Shown: positions 33,257 through 39,536 of the stretch, in pieces
How positions within the stretch are numbered: the stretch's first letter is position 1
Layout of the letters: every line of letters begins with the position of its first letter
NCBI RefSeq assembly: GCF_030547185.1
Contig: NZ_JAUOQR010000017.1
Span: forward strand, 1 to 39,536
Reading direction: 5' to 3'
Length of the DNA: 39,536 nucleotides
DNA from: Neptuniibacter sp. 1_MG-2023
GTDB taxonomy: Bacteria; Pseudomonadota; Gammaproteobacteria; Pseudomonadales; Balneatricaceae
Translations under genes and position numbers: made by a program
The notes under the pieces: model-generated
Seen by the model: the letters and a program-made list of their open reading frames with translations, nothing else
Database searches by the model: none
What the model was told of the DNA's origin: nothing

Positions 33257-34795
33257 ATGTTAGAGCGTCATAATATGACGAGCGAGAATGAGTTTCGTGA
33301 TGCCTCTTGGGCAGATAGATTTGGATTGACGGTTCTTGTTCTGCATTTGCCTTTTATATATTTTATTGTGCCAAACGGATTTGGTACACATTTACTTGGA
33401 GGGGTTCCTGCAACCTTAGTGGTTATCGCTGCGCTGCTCACTTATAGCGTGGCAAAAGGTACTTTTATCTCTCGAGCCGTCATCGCGGCTTCTTATATGT
33501 TTATGTCAATGATATTGATTATGCAGCAGTTTGGCCGCCTGGAAATGCATTTCCATATCTTCAGTGTCTTAGCGTTTTTGATTTTATGGCGCGATTGGCG
33601 GGTTGTTGTCGTTGCTGCATTGGTTATTGCGGTTCACCACCTCGTGAGTGTACCTCTACAGCTTGCTGATACTTATATTGGTGATCATCCCTATATTACT
33701 TATGCAATAACATGCGACTGGCCTACTTTTTTCTTGCACGCCTTTTTTGTTATTGTCGAGTCGGCCATTTTAATAATGATCTCTGTTCATTTGCGAAGGC
33801 AGTATGTCCTTGCCAATCAAATTCGGACAGTGGTTGAAAATGCAGCCACAGATAAAGATCTAACCATTGAACTGAGCAGTATTAAAGCCGCAACAAAAGA
33901 TGATAAAGCCTTTATTGAAACTCTCGGTCAATTCTTCGATATGATTCGTACAACGATGCAGCAGTTTCAATCCTCTTCTTCCAAACTGGCTGGTTTTTCC
34001 GAACAATCGGCTAACCTGTCTCGTACCAGTCAGGAACAGCTGTGCGGGCAGAATGATAAAATAAGCTCAGTGGTTGCTGCGGTTACTGAAATGAGCCAGA
34101 CCATTGCTGAAATTGCCCAGAATACGGCAAGTGCCGCGCAATCATCTGAAAATGCTAAGAAATTGACCGATCAAAGCTTTGATAAAGTCAAAATAAGCAT
34201 CGGTAATACCTTGGCGTTAGTTCAGCAACAAAAAGAAGCGAAGGAAATGGTCGATAAATTGGCAGCTGATACGGATGATATTGGAGCAATGCTGGATATT
34301 ATTCGAGGCATCGCTGAGCAGACCAATCTATTGGCGTTAAATGCCGCCATTGAAGCAGCGCGCGCTGGTGAGCAGGGAAGAGGCTTTGCGGTTGTTGCGG
34401 ATGAGGTTCGGTCTTTGGCGCAGCGCAGCCAAGAAGCAACAAAAGAAATTGATACCGTTGTTACTAAATTACAAAGTGCTTCCAAAGGTGTTGTAACCAT
34501 CATGGAATCTGGCCGGGAGAAAAGCGAAGAAACTATTGCTATAACTGAACAGACGCAATATACGCTTGATCAGGCAGCGAATGCCGTAGCGGATATTTTG
34601 GCAATGAACTTACAGGTTGCTGCCGCGGTTGAAGAGCAAAGCCAAGTAGCTGACATTGTCAGTATGGATATGGAATCTATCAACGCATCAAATCTTGAAG
34701 TTCAAGGGACATCTGAACAGTCAACCCAATTGTCTATCGAAGTCTCTGCGCTTTCGGAAGAGCTTAAAGCGGCCGCATTGAGTATTAAGGCATAG
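33257..34795 (+). CDS. Methyl-accepting chemotaxis protein with histidine-rich membrane sensor
   Basis: The 512-residue receptor has about six transmembrane helices in residues 22-178 with almost no periplasmic domain, then a cytoplasmic signalling rod. The tip [20 protein letters not shown] followed by [20 protein letters not shown] is canonical for CheA/CheW contact. No clear HAMP domain is visible between the last helix (157-178) and the rod. The membrane part has histidines within or at the ends of helices: H98 and H100 (MHFH), H127-H128 (AVHHLV), H161 and H178. The order MHFH, WRDWR, AVHHL resembles a sensor region I have seen in other chemoreceptors and cyclases but cannot name. Start ATG 33257 is set by AAGGAG at 33243-33248. 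It is coupled to the SCO gene. Ligand is unknown; a metal, heme or redox signal is inferred from the histidines and the neighbour. Confidence 0.9.
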   Translation: MLERHNMTSENEFRDASWADRFGLTVLVLHLPFIYFIVPNGFGTHLLGGVPATLVVIAALLTYSVAKGTFISRAVIAASYMFMSMILIMQQFGRLEMHFHIFSVLAFLILWRDWRVVVVAALVIAVHHLVSVPLQLADTYIGDHPYITYAITCDWPTFFLHAFFVIVESAILIMISVHLRRQYVLANQIRTVVENAATDKDLTIELSSIKAATKDDKAFIETLGQFFDMIRTTMQQFQSSSSKLAGFSEQSANLSRTSQEQLCGQNDKISSVVAAVTEMSQTIAEIAQNTASAAQSSENAKKLTDQSFDKVKISIGNTLALVQQQKEAKEMVDKLAADTDDIGAMLDIIRGIAEQTNLLALNAAIEAARAGEQGRGFAVVADEVRSLAQRSQEATKEIDTVVTKLQSASKGVVTIMESGREKSEETIAITEQTQYTLDQAANAVADILAMNLQVAAAVEEQSQVADIVSMDMESINASNLEVQGTSEQSTQLSIEVSALSEELKAAALSIKA

Positions 34796-35268
34796 CGCTC
34801 AGCCTTCTTCCAAAGCTTGTGTGGCTTGTGAGAAGGCTAATACTGCTGCATAGTTATTGTTTCTGACAAACGGCATATCCCACGATTGCAATAGAGAATA
34901 GTTTTACATGCACTTGACGAAATTAAGGGCAATAAAAAAACTTAACGATCAGGGATCGTATTTAATACTCACCAAAGCATGACCATCCGTATATCTGCGA
35001 CTTATAAGATTGCACTTTCAGCCCTATTCAGTGCCTATAGAACCATCGGCCTTTAGTTTTGGCAGCCTATAGAATATAAAGAATTAGCGCCTTATTAGTT
35101 CACCTGTAGAAGGCCAGCCTCTATACTCGGAACGGGTGTCTGGCCGAAGGGTTTTTCTCGTTGTTACCGCCATGAGTCTTTCCCTATGTTCGAAGAAGGA
35201 AAGCCCTTTAGGGAAGGGTTTTCTGGAAATAATAGGGTCAGGTTGATCCAGTATCGTAGGCTAATTAT
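34796..35268. other. 473-bp intergenic stretch without a gene
   Basis: No supported gene. It holds an 8-bp inverted repeat AGCCTTCT (34801-34808) / AGAAGGCT (34831-34838) just after the chemoreceptor, with no T run. A short stem CCCTT/AAGGG with TTTT at 35204-35222 may be a weak plus-strand terminator. AGGGTCAGGT at 35234-35243 is the reverse of a GACCTGACCC-type motif repeated in two other spacers. This may be decayed accessory sequence. Confidence 0.5.
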
Positions 35269-36285
35269 TCAACTTAAGATAACGAAGCCCAAAGCAATAC
35301 CATAGATCGCTAAAATAAGGGCGCTCTCAAACCCGATTTTACCAATGCCATAAGTCTGCCGTCGCACCATGCCTAAGAGTAAAGTCGCTGTCATTAAAAT
35401 ACTCACCAAAGCCCAGATGACTTGGACAGGAGCCATATCATGATAGATAGAACCTTGGGTATAACCTACATCAGCAGCGGCAACCACCAACATATTAAAG
35501 CAGTTAGTGCCAAAAATATTACTGACTGCAAGGGTTAAAGCACCAATACGAATGGCAACAATCGTGGTGACTAGCTCGGGTGTAGAAGTGGCAAGCGCGG
35601 TAAAAAAGCCACCCATAAGTGTTTCAGAAATTCCCGTTTGATCGGCTATCTGTTTTGCTGATTCCATTAAAACCCAACCCGCTATCCCCGTTAACGCAGC
35701 CATGCAGGTAAACGTTATCCACACGGAGGTTAAATTACTGCTATGGCGCGTATCGGGCTGGTCTGCAACCGTTTGACATGTTTGTCGAGGGAACCACATA
35801 GGTTTTGTTTTCGTATGCAGAACTAAGTGCAACCCGGATATATAAGCGATAATAATTACGGGTGTAATGGGGTGAATATTAAAAAAAGTAATAGAGGGGC
35901 TAAAAACGGCCAGTAAAGGCAAGGTTAATAAAACAATGAGCAAGCCAGCGAGCATCAGATTGACGGCAGAGGCTGCTGCATGTTCCAAATTAGCTTTACG
36001 ATAAACAATATCTGCCACAGCCAGAAAGACAAGATTAGCGGCCATACTCCCCATGACATTACTCATGGCCAAATTGGGGCGAGCATCAATGGCCGCCGTG
36101 AGTGTTGCTGCAAAGTCAGGTAATGAGGTAACTCCCGCTAATAATAAAACCCCAAATAATGCTTCGCCCAAGCCCGTTTGGTCAGCTAATGAATCTGACA
36201 ATTTTGCCAACTTGCTACCGGCAATGATAATCACCAATGCGGCAACAGCAAAAGCAATCATGCTGGACGTTAAAGAAGTAAACAT
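35269..36285 (-). CDS. CaCA-family Na+/Ca2+-type cation exchanger
   Basis: This 338-residue membrane protein has about ten hydrophobic helices in two inverted halves, each with an alpha-repeat. The first is VTSLPDFAATLTAAI, then SNVMGSMAANL (Pro56-Asp57). The second is ATSTPELVTTIVAIR, then SNIFGTNCFNM (Pro236-Glu237). These carry the acidic residues that bind cations in Na+/Ca2+ exchangers. A polar linker (about 158-185) divides the halves. The frame is open to a TTG at 36330, but the ATG at 36285 has AAGG at a suitable distance and directly precedes the first helix. The transported ion pair cannot be fixed from sequence. It is transcribed away from the TSUP gene upstream. Confidence 0.87.
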   Translation of the reverse strand: MFTSLTSSMIAFAVAALVIIIAGSKLAKLSDSLADQTGLGEALFGVLLLAGVTSLPDFAATLTAAIDARPNLAMSNVMGSMAANLVFLAVADIVYRKANLEHAAASAVNLMLAGLLIVLLTLPLLAVFSPSITFFNIHPITPVIIIAYISGLHLVLHTKTKPMWFPRQTCQTVADQPDTRHSSNLTSVWITFTCMAALTGIAGWVLMESAKQIADQTGISETLMGGFFTALATSTPELVTTIVAIRIGALTLAVSNIFGTNCFNMLVVAAADVGYTQGSIYHDMAPVQVIWALVSILMTATLLLGMVRRQTYGIGKIGFESALILAIYGIALGFVILS

Positions 36286-36403
36286 ACAAACCTTACAAGC
36301 AGTGAGAAACGAGAAACACTCGCTACTCAAGCGTGCTATTAATAGATCTTAACGTTAAGTAACTACCAAAAACCCACCGTTATTTTCCCTTTTGAAGGGT
36401 GTG

Positions 36404-37183
36404 TTAGGCGAAAACAAACCATCCCATTGAATCAGCATACTTTAATAGCATAGCACTACACATAAGAACGACAATGATTCTTAAATAGGCGGGCTTAATT
36501 TTGAACAAACAATGGGCGCCAAGCCATGCACCTATGAATTGCCCCAGCATCATCGATAGTCCAACAACCCAGACAATATGACCGGCCACTAAAAATATAA
36601 TTAAAGACGCGATATTGGTCGCAAAGTTTAAGGGTTTAGCGATGGCTGTAGATGTTATTAGGTCATGTCCTCGACATAGAATACCCGACAGGGCGAAAAA
36701 AGAGCCCGTACCCGGACCAAACATACCGTCATAAAAACCAATAAAAGGGACAACTATATTTTTATACTTTGTGTTGGTTAAGTTAGCGACACCCTGAGTT
36801 TTAATGAGTTTTGGCGATATAAGAAAGTAGATAGCGATAAATAAAAGAACAATAGGAATAACAAAGGCTAATATATCTGTATTTATAAATTGCACAGCGA
36901 TGGTCCCCAATGCTGCGCCGGTAAACGCTGTTAACATTAGATACTTCACGTTGTCCCAGCGTATTCTTTTATTTTTAAGCATCATATAAGACGCTGTAGC
37001 CGTCCCCATGCAACCTTGTAATTTGTTGGTCCCCAGTGCAGCCAAAGGGGGGACGCCACTCAAAATTAAGGCGGGTATTGATATTAACCCGCCGCCACCT
37101 GCCAATGTATCAAGGAGTCCGGCGACAACCGACACTAAAAATAAAAGTGCCAGTAATTCGATAGAGTAATTCGCAAGTTCCAA
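36404..37183 (-). CDS. TSUP-family (TauE/SafE, YfcA-like) membrane permease
   Basis: The 259-residue protein has about eight helices and the diagnostic repeated family motifs GLLDTLAGGGGLISIPALIL with PPLAALGTNKLQG (first half) and FIGFYDGMFGPGTGSFFAL with ATNIASLIIFL (second half). TSUP proteins are proposed to export or import sulfonates, sulfite or organic acids; the substrate here is unknown. It is closest in pattern to E. coli YfcA. It lies 118 bp upstream of the CaCA gene on the same strand, so co-transcription is possible. Confidence 0.9.
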   Translation of the reverse strand: MELANYSIELLALLFLVSVVAGLLDTLAGGGGLISIPALILSGVPPLAALGTNKLQGCMGTATASYMMLKNKRIRWDNVKYLMLTAFTGAALGTIAVQFINTDILAFVIPIVLLFIAIYFLISPKLIKTQGVANLTNTKYKNIVVPFIGFYDGMFGPGTGSFFALSGILCRGHDLITSTAIAKPLNFATNIASLIIFLVAGHIVWVVGLSMMLGQFIGAWLGAHCLFKIKPAYLRIIVVLMCSAMLLKYADSMGWFVFA

Positions 37184-37524
37184 TGGGATACGCCTTTTTC
37201 CTTACACTGCTGGTGTAATGCAAGTCATTATGTTATTCGCCTTAGGCCAATTTAAATATTTACGGCTAGTTTTCCAGTTGTCTGGAATGCCCCAATGTCA
37301 TGAATAGAATCATCTTTCCCTTCATAACACTTACCCGAAAGACGTTGAGAAGGATGAGGGTGACTAATAGCCCTATGTAAGGAGTCAGCTCTCGCTTGTC
37401 GTTATACATTGAACAATTAAGACCTGACCCTCAAGGTTTTCCAGCGAGTAATTTTTTAGCAGTAGCTTGTTATGCAGGTATTTTGCCTTGGGAATACTCG
37501 GTTAGCCAGAAGTGCCCTCACGAA
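37184..37524. other. 341-bp intergenic stretch without a gene
   Basis: No supported gene or RNA. It contains GACCTGACCC at 37421-37430, shared with the spacer at 39347-39356 and, as a reverse-complement partial match, with 35234-35243. A promoter for the TSUP gene should lie near 37190-37260 on the minus strand but is not clear. Confidence 0.5.
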
Positions 37525-38391
37525 TTACTGGTTCAACATATATTCGATCCAATTTAAAAATCTAATGGCACTTCTAGTTTCGAAGCTATGCTTATTTGGT
37601 ACGTAATAGCAAAGGTCTGATTTGACCGATCGAGTTTCAAATTGTTGTAGCAAGTTCGATTTTAACAGTCTTTTACTGAGTGTCGTAGAACAGAACACAA
37701 GTCCATTTTCTGTCATAGCCTGCTGGATCCCGAAAAGCTCTTGATCAAATTTTTTGAGTTTAATATTAGACCCATCGAGTCCATTTTTTTCCAGCCAAGC
37801 GGCTAATGGGGGGGCCGGTAACGATTGATTCTTCCACTCCGTTGTAAAAAGGGTAATGGGTTCATTCGACCAAGAAGGAGGCGCCATTCCATAAGTACCA
37901 AATACATTGAATGACTCAGATTTAATAACATCAGCATCCTCTGCGACTGAGACATCACCGAACCGAATTGGAATAATATATGATTGGCTGTCAACCGACT
38001 CGCCGGTCGATATTTCCATAGAAATATCGGGGTTGGCTTGTTCAAACTCATGCTGGGAAGGGATTAGCACCATCGCTGCAAATGATGATGTCGTCGTCAC
38101 CCTGACGGAACTACCAGCCTTCATCACCTCTTCCAAAGCACTGTCAATTTTCCGAAATCCGTCCGAGGTTGCTTTAGCTAACCTTATACCTGTTCCGGTT
38201 AGTGATATCCGTCTTCCTAGTCGATGAAACAAATTTACATTTAACCGACTTTCCAGGTTGCTAATGTGGTGCGAAATGGCTGTTGGCGTCAGCGAAAGTT
38301 CTTCTGCGGCCAACTTAAAACTTCCCTGACGGGCAGCCGACTCAAAGGCTTTCAGTGCCTGTAACGATACTTGCAAACTTAATCCCCACAT
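37525..38391 (-). CDS. LysR-family transcriptional regulator (GcvA-like)
   Basis: The 288-residue protein has an N-terminal winged helix-turn-helix (about 5-65: LQALKAFESAARQGSFKLAA, then LTPTAISHHISNLESRL). This pattern, with AISHHI and LFHRLGRRISLT, is that of the GcvA/AmpR-like branch. The effector domain (about 88-285) is complete. The in-frame TTG at 38397 is less likely than ATG 38391. It is divergent from an azoreductase gene over 124 bp containing a T-N11-A dyad, so it probably regulates that gene. The inducer is unknown. Confidence 0.9.
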   Translation of the reverse strand: MWGLSLQVSLQALKAFESAARQGSFKLAAEELSLTPTAISHHISNLESRLNVNLFHRLGRRISLTGTGIRLAKATSDGFRKIDSALEEVMKAGSSVRVTTTSSFAAMVLIPSQHEFEQANPDISMEISTGESVDSQSYIIPIRFGDVSVAEDADVIKSESFNVFGTYGMAPPSWSNEPITLFTTEWKNQSLPAPPLAAWLEKNGLDGSNIKLKKFDQELFGIQQAMTENGLVFCSTTLSKRLLKSNLLQQFETRSVKSDLCYYVPNKHSFETRSAIRFLNWIEYMLNQ

Positions 38392-38410
38392 TAGCAACTA
38401 GTTCATTGAT

Positions 38411-38429
38411 AGTTTAGATGATTTAAACT
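38411..38429. promoter_or_regulatory. LysR-type operator candidate between lysR and azoR
   Basis: AGTTTA-N7-TAAACT is a perfect 6-bp dyad containing T-N11-A. A second dyad GATGA-N7-TCATC overlaps it. The position between divergent genes is typical of LysR control. Confidence 0.5.
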
Positions 38430-38515
38430 CATCTACAAGTGTAACTTTTGCGTTTGTACTATTTTATACAGGCTCACAAAATAGCTCCTGTTATTAATCA
38501 ATTAAGGTAATGAAT

Positions 38516-39190
38516 ATGAGCACATTATTACACATAGACTCTAGCGTGAGAGCTGTGAATAACACGAATCCAGATCATGATTCCATATCTAAAAATATCG
38601 CTCTACGATTTATTGATACATGGAAACAGATTCGGTCTGAAGATGAGTATATCTATCGTGATGTTGGAGTGAATCCACCTGATTTCATCACACAGGATTG
38701 GATTAGTGCGGTGTTTACTCCTGAGGAAAAGAGGACCTCGGCACAGAAAGAGAGACTCGCACTGTCAGATCAACTGATCGCTGAAGTGGTGGCAGCTAAT
38801 GTTATCTTGATTTCCTCACCCATGTATAACTACGGTATGCCGGCACAATTGAAAGCGTGGTTCGATCAAATTGTACGCATCAATAAAACGTTTGATTTCG
38901 ATCTCGCACGAGGGGACTTCCCATTACAGCCTCTACTCTCAGGTAAGACCTTGATCATAGTAACTTCCAGCGGGGAGTTTGGTTTTGAAAAAGGTGGAGT
39001 TAGAGAAGATGCGGGTCACCTGACACCGCACCTGCGGACACTGAGTAAATATCTAGGGGTGGATACAATCTATGAGATTGCCTCTGAATATCAGGAATTT
39101 GGTGATGATAGACACCGCATGTCATTAGCCAATGCAAAACATCGAGCCAAAATTATCGCATCAGAACTGAGTACTTTAACCCTAGCTTAA
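38516..39190 (+). CDS. azoR: FMN-dependent NADH-azoreductase / NAD(P)H quinone reductase
   Basis: AzoR-type flavoproteins reduce quinones and azo compounds by two-electron transfer and protect against thiol and electrophile stress. The 224-residue protein has the flavodoxin-like fold: phosphate-binding loop LLHIDSSVRAVN at the N-terminus (with an unusual longer loop), the FMN-binding SSPMYNYGMPAQLKAWFDQI block, and VTSSGEFGFEKGG near 155. Two close ATGs exist. AAGG at 38504-38507 is only 2 bases from 38510 but 8 from 38516, so the latter is chosen. It is divergent from a LysR gene that probably controls it. The N-terminal loop is somewhat longer than in E. coli AzoR (201 residues). Confidence 0.88.
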   Translation: MSTLLHIDSSVRAVNNTNPDHDSISKNIALRFIDTWKQIRSEDEYIYRDVGVNPPDFITQDWISAVFTPEEKRTSAQKERLALSDQLIAEVVAANVILISSPMYNYGMPAQLKAWFDQIVRINKTFDFDLARGDFPLQPLLSGKTLIIVTSSGEFGFEKGGVREDAGHLTPHLRTLSKYLGVDTIYEIASEYQEFGDDRHRMSLANAKHRAKIIASELSTLTLA

Positions 39191-39398
39191 TTGTCAAAAA
39201 ACGAGGCCAATAGTGTGTAACTATATGACTGAAGAACGCCTCATAAAGTGTGGAGGCGAGGTCATTGACTTGGCTATGAGCAATGCCAAGGCAGGCGGAC
39301 CATATATGACCCCGTTGTGCTTGTTGTTATGTATTGCAAAAAGCAAGACCTGACCCTGTTGGTGTGGATGTGCACCGAGCTCTCTGAAACATAACGCT

Positions 39399-39459
39399 GT
39401 GCTAAGGGGCGCGAGCGAAGCGAGCGTCCCAGTGAGCGGCAGCGAACGAACTTGAGCAC
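39399..39459 (+). repeat. Imperfect stem-loop just before the group II intron
   Basis: GTGCTAAG pairs with CTTGAGCAC (one bulged G) across a 44-base loop with two GCGAGCG copies. Class C group II introns often insert just after stem-loops, so this may be the target hairpin. Otherwise it may be intron sequence if the true 5' end is GTGCT at 39399. Confidence 0.45.
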
Positions 39460-39462
39460 CTT

Positions 39463-39536
39463 GTGTACGCCCAGCATGGGCATGAACTAATGAGGTGAAA
39501 GTCCTCTGTAGGAAGGTCACCATCCATAGCGATTTA
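39463..39536 (+). mobile_element. 5' end of a group II intron (cut by the window edge)
   Basis: The sequence GTGTACGCCCAGCATGGGC, then CTAATGAGGTGAAAGTCCTC and TGTAGGAAGG, lines up closely by memory with domain I starts of bacterial introns. The Oceanobacillus class C intron has GUGUGCCCGGCAUGGG followed by GGGUGAGAGUCCC, and Ll.LtrB starts GUGCGCCCAG. The GTG at 39463 is the likely first base (GUGYG-type 5' end). The reverse transcriptase and 3' end lie outside the window. The exact 5' boundary is uncertain. Confidence 0.75.

Noticed and set aside
34964-35412. The 15-base string AATACTCACCAAAGC occurring at 34964 and at 35398
   Set aside because: One shared 15-mer in a window of this size is about what chance allows, and flanking bases do not agree.
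36053-36352. A plus-strand 99-codon frame opposite the CaCA exchanger
   Set aside because: It is antisense to conserved transmembrane coding sequence and its composition mirrors the opposite strand.
39361-39460. Integron attC site in front of the group II intron
   Set aside because: The stem-loop lacks convincing paired R and L core sites and there is no integrase or cassette structure nearby.
39221-39523. Overlapping minus-strand open frames at the right edge
   Set aside because: They run through the stem-loop and the group II intron start and resemble no protein family; they are by-products of structured RNA sequence.

Overview
The window is chromosomal DNA that most resembles a marine, motile gammaproteobacterium of the Oceanospirillales (Neptunomonas/Amphritea-like). 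This placement is inferred from gene content and protein flavour: a ThiI with a rhodanese domain, a three-subunit Na+-pumping oxaloacetate decarboxylase, sigma-54/sigma-28 flagellar promoters of the Pseudomonas/Vibrio kind, and moderately AT-rich codon use. No database search was possible.

Layout. (1) 1-5.4 kb: two identical tRNA-Arg(ACG) genes, thiI, then oadGAB ending in a strong terminator. (2) 5.4-8.2 kb: a convergent HDAC-superfamily deacetylase, an intergenic stretch that looks like an FNR/Anr-driven small RNA, and a receiver-TPR protein whose phosphoacceptor Asp is missing. (3) 8.4-10.4 kb: a small accessory patch with a LysR regulator divergent from a frameshifted secreted SnoaL/DUF4440-like gene, followed by tRNA-Arg(CCT). 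(4) 10.4-26 kb: a flagellar block. flgA, flgM and flgN lie on the minus strand; cheV, cheR, flgBCDE, flgFGHIJ and flgKL lie on the plus strand. Two sigma-54 sites (before flgB and flgF), two sigma-28 sites (before flgM and flgKL) and two terminators divide it into early/middle rod-hook operons and late FliA-dependent operons. Eleven tandem copies of a 7-bp unit sit between cheR and the flgB promoter.

(5) 26.3-31.7 kb: a fatty-acid cluster of acyl-CoA dehydrogenase, SCP2-type lipid carrier, long-chain acyl-CoA synthetase, a DUF2889 protein of unknown function and an enoyl-CoA isomerase-like protein. (6) 31.8-34.8 kb: a periplasmic Tll0287-like c-type heme protein, then a SCO1/SenC protein whose 3' end carries the ribosome binding site of a chemoreceptor with a histidine-rich six-helix membrane sensor and no periplasmic domain. 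This suggests a metal- or redox-linked taxis module. (7) 35.3-39.2 kb: accessory genes on the minus strand (CaCA exchanger, TSUP permease, LysR) and a divergent azoreductase, separated by gene-poor spacers that share a short GACCTGACCC-type motif. (8) The right edge runs into the 5' end of a group II intron preceded by a stem-loop.

The points most worth following are the SCO-chemoreceptor pair, the FNR-linked small RNA candidate, the heptanucleotide tract upstream of flgB, the degenerate receiver-TPR protein and DUF2889 in the fatty-acid operon.
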